NCBI GenBank assembly: GCA_029548025.1
Contig: JAKPOE010000420.1
Coordinates: forward strand, 1 to 16,960
Reading direction: 5' to 3'
DNA length: 16,960 bases
Origin: Spirochaetota bacterium
GTDB lineage: Bacteria; Spirochaetota; UBA4802; UB4802
Shown piece after piece: positions 15,160 through 16,960 of this stretch. Numbering within the stretch: position 1 is the first letter of the stretch; every line of letters starts with the position of its first letter. Below the pieces are notes generated by a model, which was given only the letters and a program-made list of their open reading frames with translations, did not search any database and was not told where the DNA came from. Position numbers and translations under genes: made by a program.

Positions 15160-15891
15160 TCAATTAAAATTTTGATTTTGTAAAAGTCCTTTTTCAGCTT
15201 TTATGAGATCATTTTCGTCATCCACCTCGTACCAGCCAAAACCTGATAAATCACAGATTACAGGAGCAACTTTTGGATTTTCAGCCAATATCTGGACAAT
15301 ATTTTCAACCACGGCTTTTTCGCCATACCGCTCAATTGCTTTGTACGCAGCATCTCTATAAGCTATTTCCATACTTTTATCAACATAGGTCATACCAATA
15401 TAACCGCAATCAAAATCAGTAAGCTGTTTACTGATGTGGGCAATAGTTTTTTTGTCAGCAAGCAGCTTTACTTTCATGTCATCCAATCCCAATGTACGAT
15501 CAAAATCACACATTGCAGTAATTTTATAAAGCGATTGTTTCATCCGTTGAAACATTGATTTTGGGTAGATGTGATCAACATTGGTGATTAAAAAGGAATC
15601 ATGAGCAAATGTTTTTAATGCAGTAATCAATGTAAAGATATTTCCTTTAAGGTAATCTTTATTTTCAAGAATTTTTATATTATCAATATTTTTTCCTGAA
15701 AGGTGGCTATTAAGTTCATCAAATGCAAAACCGCCTACAACTATAATTTCATCAAAAAAATCCAATTCAAAAAATTCAAATAGATAATCTATAAGCGGTT
15801 TACCATTGACACGCACCATGCCTTTGGTTTTATTTTTTGTCATCTCGCCCAGCCTGCTGCCAGTTCCTGCTGCCAGAACTATCGCTCGCAT
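15160..15891 (-). CDS. Nucleotidyltransferase (LicC / inositol-phosphate cytidylyltransferase-like)
   Basis: This is a 243-residue GT-A-fold enzyme that transfers a nucleotide from an NTP onto a phosphorylated small molecule. The N-terminal IVLAAGTGSRLGEMTKNKTKG (4-24) is the nucleotide-binding loop, followed by VNGKPLIDY. LITNVDHIYP (about 96-105) holds the metal-binding Asp. LDDMKVKLL, ISKQLTDFDCGYIGM and GWYEVDDENDLIKAEKGL follow in the order seen in cytidylyltransferases for phosphocholine or inositol phosphate. The exact substrate cannot be decided; a sugar-phosphate is also possible. It overlaps the HAD phosphatase gene by 13 bases, so the two are coupled and probably act in one short pathway. 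No CDP-alcohol transferase gene is adjacent in the window. Confidence 0.83.
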   Translation of the reverse strand: MRAIVLAAGTGSRLGEMTKNKTKGMVRVNGKPLIDYLFEFFELDFFDEIIVVGGFAFDELNSHLSGKNIDNIKILENKDYLKGNIFTLITALKTFAHDSFLITNVDHIYPKSMFQRMKQSLYKITAMCDFDRTLGLDDMKVKLLADKKTIAHISKQLTDFDCGYIGMTYVDKSMEIAYRDAAYKAIERYGEKAVVENIVQILAENPKVAPVICDLSGFGWYEVDDENDLIKAEKGLLQNQNFN

Positions 15892-16517
15892 ATATCTAAC
15901 AACTCCTTTAATGAATTGATGGTAATTATATTGGGATACTTATCTAAAAATTGCTCCTTTGTAAATGTGCCGCATAAACCTATAAATGAAATGTCATTGC
16001 TTATAGCCTTTTCTGCATCTTTTAGGGAATCTCCAACAAATGTCAATTCATCTTTTTTTAATTGAAAATGTTGCAGTACATATTCAAAATGGTGCTTACC
16101 CTTTTCAAATCCATCCTTAAATCCAAGGATTATATCAAATTGCAGTCCTTCTCTTTCTATAAACTGTTCAATAAGATACTGAAAATTATTTGATGAAACA
16201 CCAACCAGTATACCTTTTCCCCGTAATTGTGTAATAACAAACCGCACTTCCTCAGAAAATGTTGATCTGAAAAAGCCCTCTTTCTTTGTTTCCTCAAATA
16301 TAGCTGCTTTTTTGCTGTTTGTTGGATCACCCGGTAAAATTATTTCCAGTTGTTGAAAAAATGGAACGCCTGAGGTTTCTAAATATCTACGTCGCGCCTC
16401 TTCATAGGAAATTGCAGGATGGAATTGGTGTATTACTTCACCGGCAATATCAGCAAATCCTTCCATAGTATCAACAAGTGTTCCATCAAAATCAAAAAGC
16501 AATGCTCTTGTTTTCAT
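15879..16517 (-). CDS. HAD-superfamily hydrolase (phosphoglycolate-phosphatase-like)
   Basis: This 212-residue cytoplasmic phosphatase has all HAD motifs: LLFDFDGTLVDT (6-17, nucleophile D9 and D11), VGVSSNN with the motif II serine, a lysine in FEKGKHHFEY, and FVGDSLKDAEKA with the metal-binding acidic pair. A helical cap of about 65 residues sits between motifs I and II, as in the subfamily I phosphatases. I chose the ATG at 16517 because GGTGAT lies 6 bases upstream and the protein then starts right before motif I. An in-frame ATG at 16535 lacks a site. It is the first gene of a pair with the overlapping nucleotidyltransferase, so its substrate may be a phosphate intermediate of the same route. 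Confidence 0.9.
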   Translation of the reverse strand: MKTRALLFDFDGTLVDTMEGFADIAGEVIHQFHPAISYEEARRRYLETSGVPFFQQLEIILPGDPTNSKKAAIFEETKKEGFFRSTFSEEVRFVITQLRGKGILVGVSSNNFQYLIEQFIEREGLQFDIILGFKDGFEKGKHHFEYVLQHFQLKKDELTFVGDSLKDAEKAISNDISFIGLCGTFTKEQFLDKYPNIITINSLKELLDICER

Positions 16518-16566
16518 ACATGTATCACCATTCAAGTTTTCATCAATCTTATGGATAATCGCTACT

Positions 16567-16572
16567 TGTCAA
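16567..16572 (-). promoter_or_regulatory. Possible -35 element for the HAD/nucleotidyltransferase pair
   Basis: A perfect TTGACA occurs on the minus strand about 50 bases before the HAD start. The -10 partner is poor: TAAGAT is the nearest match but only 15 bases away. The call is therefore weak. Confidence 0.35.
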
Positions 16573-16586
16573 TATAAAAAATTAAC

Positions 16587-16745
16587 TGCAGGCGCACCAC
16601 GGTATTTCCCGCCTGTCCTGACAACGAAGCTGTGTAATGGTTGTGTGCGGCAGGCTGACCAATCATGCGCCTGCATCCAAATGCGCCGTGCATTTCACAA
16701 TACTTAACCCCCCTTGTGTTCCCCCCCTTTATAAAAGGTGGGAAT
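16587..16745. repeat. GC-richer hairpin-rich repeat segment
   Basis: The perfect 10-base inverted repeat TGCAGGCGCA / TGCGCCTGCA (16587-16596, 16666-16675) encloses a second nested pair (GCCTG...CAAC with GTTG...CAGGC). A near-identical tandem follows (ATGCGCCTGCAT at 16665-16676, ATGCGCCGTGCAT at 16681-16693). Then comes an imperfect hairpin of C-rich/G-rich arms around CCTTTATAAAAGG (about 16719-16744), a type of intergenic repeat I recall from many genomes. Base composition differs clearly from the AT-rich flanks. No transposase is present. Confidence 0.55.
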
Positions 16746-16960
16746 TGTGTGGATGGTTTATTAGCACAAAATAGGTTTGTATTCTTCATAATTGTTTTTG
16801 CAGCTTAATCCCGTAGTAACCACATTATGCTTACTTGATAAGTTCTGCATTCTTCATGGTAAAATTTCTTCAAATCTTGTAGGGATGGAATTGATATTTA
16901 ATAAATGGGGTTGGAATTTTTTTTTCATATTTTCTTTTGTTGGGCGACAAAAGTTTTATC

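Larger units (their letters stand above)
16518..16960. other. Intergenic region upstream of the HAD gene
   Basis: About 440 bases run to the window edge. It holds a promoter-like TTGACA on the minus strand near 16567-16572, a GC-richer repeat segment (annotated separately), and from about 16790 AT-rich sequence with no recognisable gene or RNA. An open frame of 75 codons on the minus strand (16562-16789) lies within the repeat and is not supported as a gene. Confidence 0.6.

Noticed and set aside
15149..15161. Small inverted repeat GATAG/CTATC between the convergent M23 and nucleotidyltransferase genes.
   Set aside because: A 5-bp AT-rich stem overlapping the stop codons is too weak to call a terminator.
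16562..16789. A 75-codon minus-strand frame.
   Set aside because: It crosses the hairpin-rich repeat. Its PPFIKGG segment is the translation of a C/G-rich intergenic repeat, and no ribosome site is seen.

Overview
The window is AT-rich bacterial chromosome, mostly housekeeping genes. The gene set (short ThiC, ferredoxin:thioredoxin reductase catalytic chain, UPF0182 membrane protein, DUF2889, DUF429, fatty acyl-CoA ligase, LysM/M23 endopeptidase) suggests a free-living, probably anaerobic Gram-negative bacterium. A spirochaete-like or deltaproteobacterium-like lineage fits, but nothing here fixes the taxon. No tRNA, rRNA, CRISPR array, transposase or phage gene was seen.

Layout. 1-2301 (minus): MFS transporter followed by a UPF0182 membrane protein that runs off the left edge. 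2430-3105 (minus): a decayed DUF429 gene. 3200-4870 (minus): long-chain fatty acyl-CoA ligase with a strong terminator, divergent from a DUF2889 gene (5262-5804, plus) across an AT-rich promoter region. 5813-9860 (minus): thiamine operon, promoter - TPP riboswitch - intrinsic terminator - thiC - repeat-filled spacer - thiM - thiE - thiL. 9925-12052 (minus): a tight operon of a zinc-ribbon site-2 protease, a CGHC glutaredoxin and a ferredoxin:thioredoxin reductase catalytic chain. A 60-residue membrane protein and a terminator hairpin lie just upstream of it. 12307-12705: non-coding, rich in inverted repeats. 12706-15149 (plus): yggS - proC - LysM/M23 peptidase. 15160-16517 (minus): HAD phosphatase overlapping a nucleotidyltransferase. 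16518-16960: non-coding, with a GC-richer, hairpin-rich repeat segment.

How the genes work together. The thi operon makes the pyrimidine (ThiC), salvages the thiazole (ThiM), joins the two (ThiE) and makes the diphosphate (ThiL), under product feedback through the riboswitch. thiD and the thiazole-synthesis genes are not here. The protease-glutaredoxin-FTR operon is the least ordinary arrangement: it suggests ferredoxin-driven thiol reduction coupled to a membrane protease whose own zinc ribbon is cysteine-based. The nucleotidyltransferase/HAD pair looks like an activated-headgroup or polyol-phosphate step. No single dramatic new system is evident. The best leads are the protease-redox operon, the hairpin in front of it, the riboswitch/terminator wiring, and the two intergenic repeat elements.
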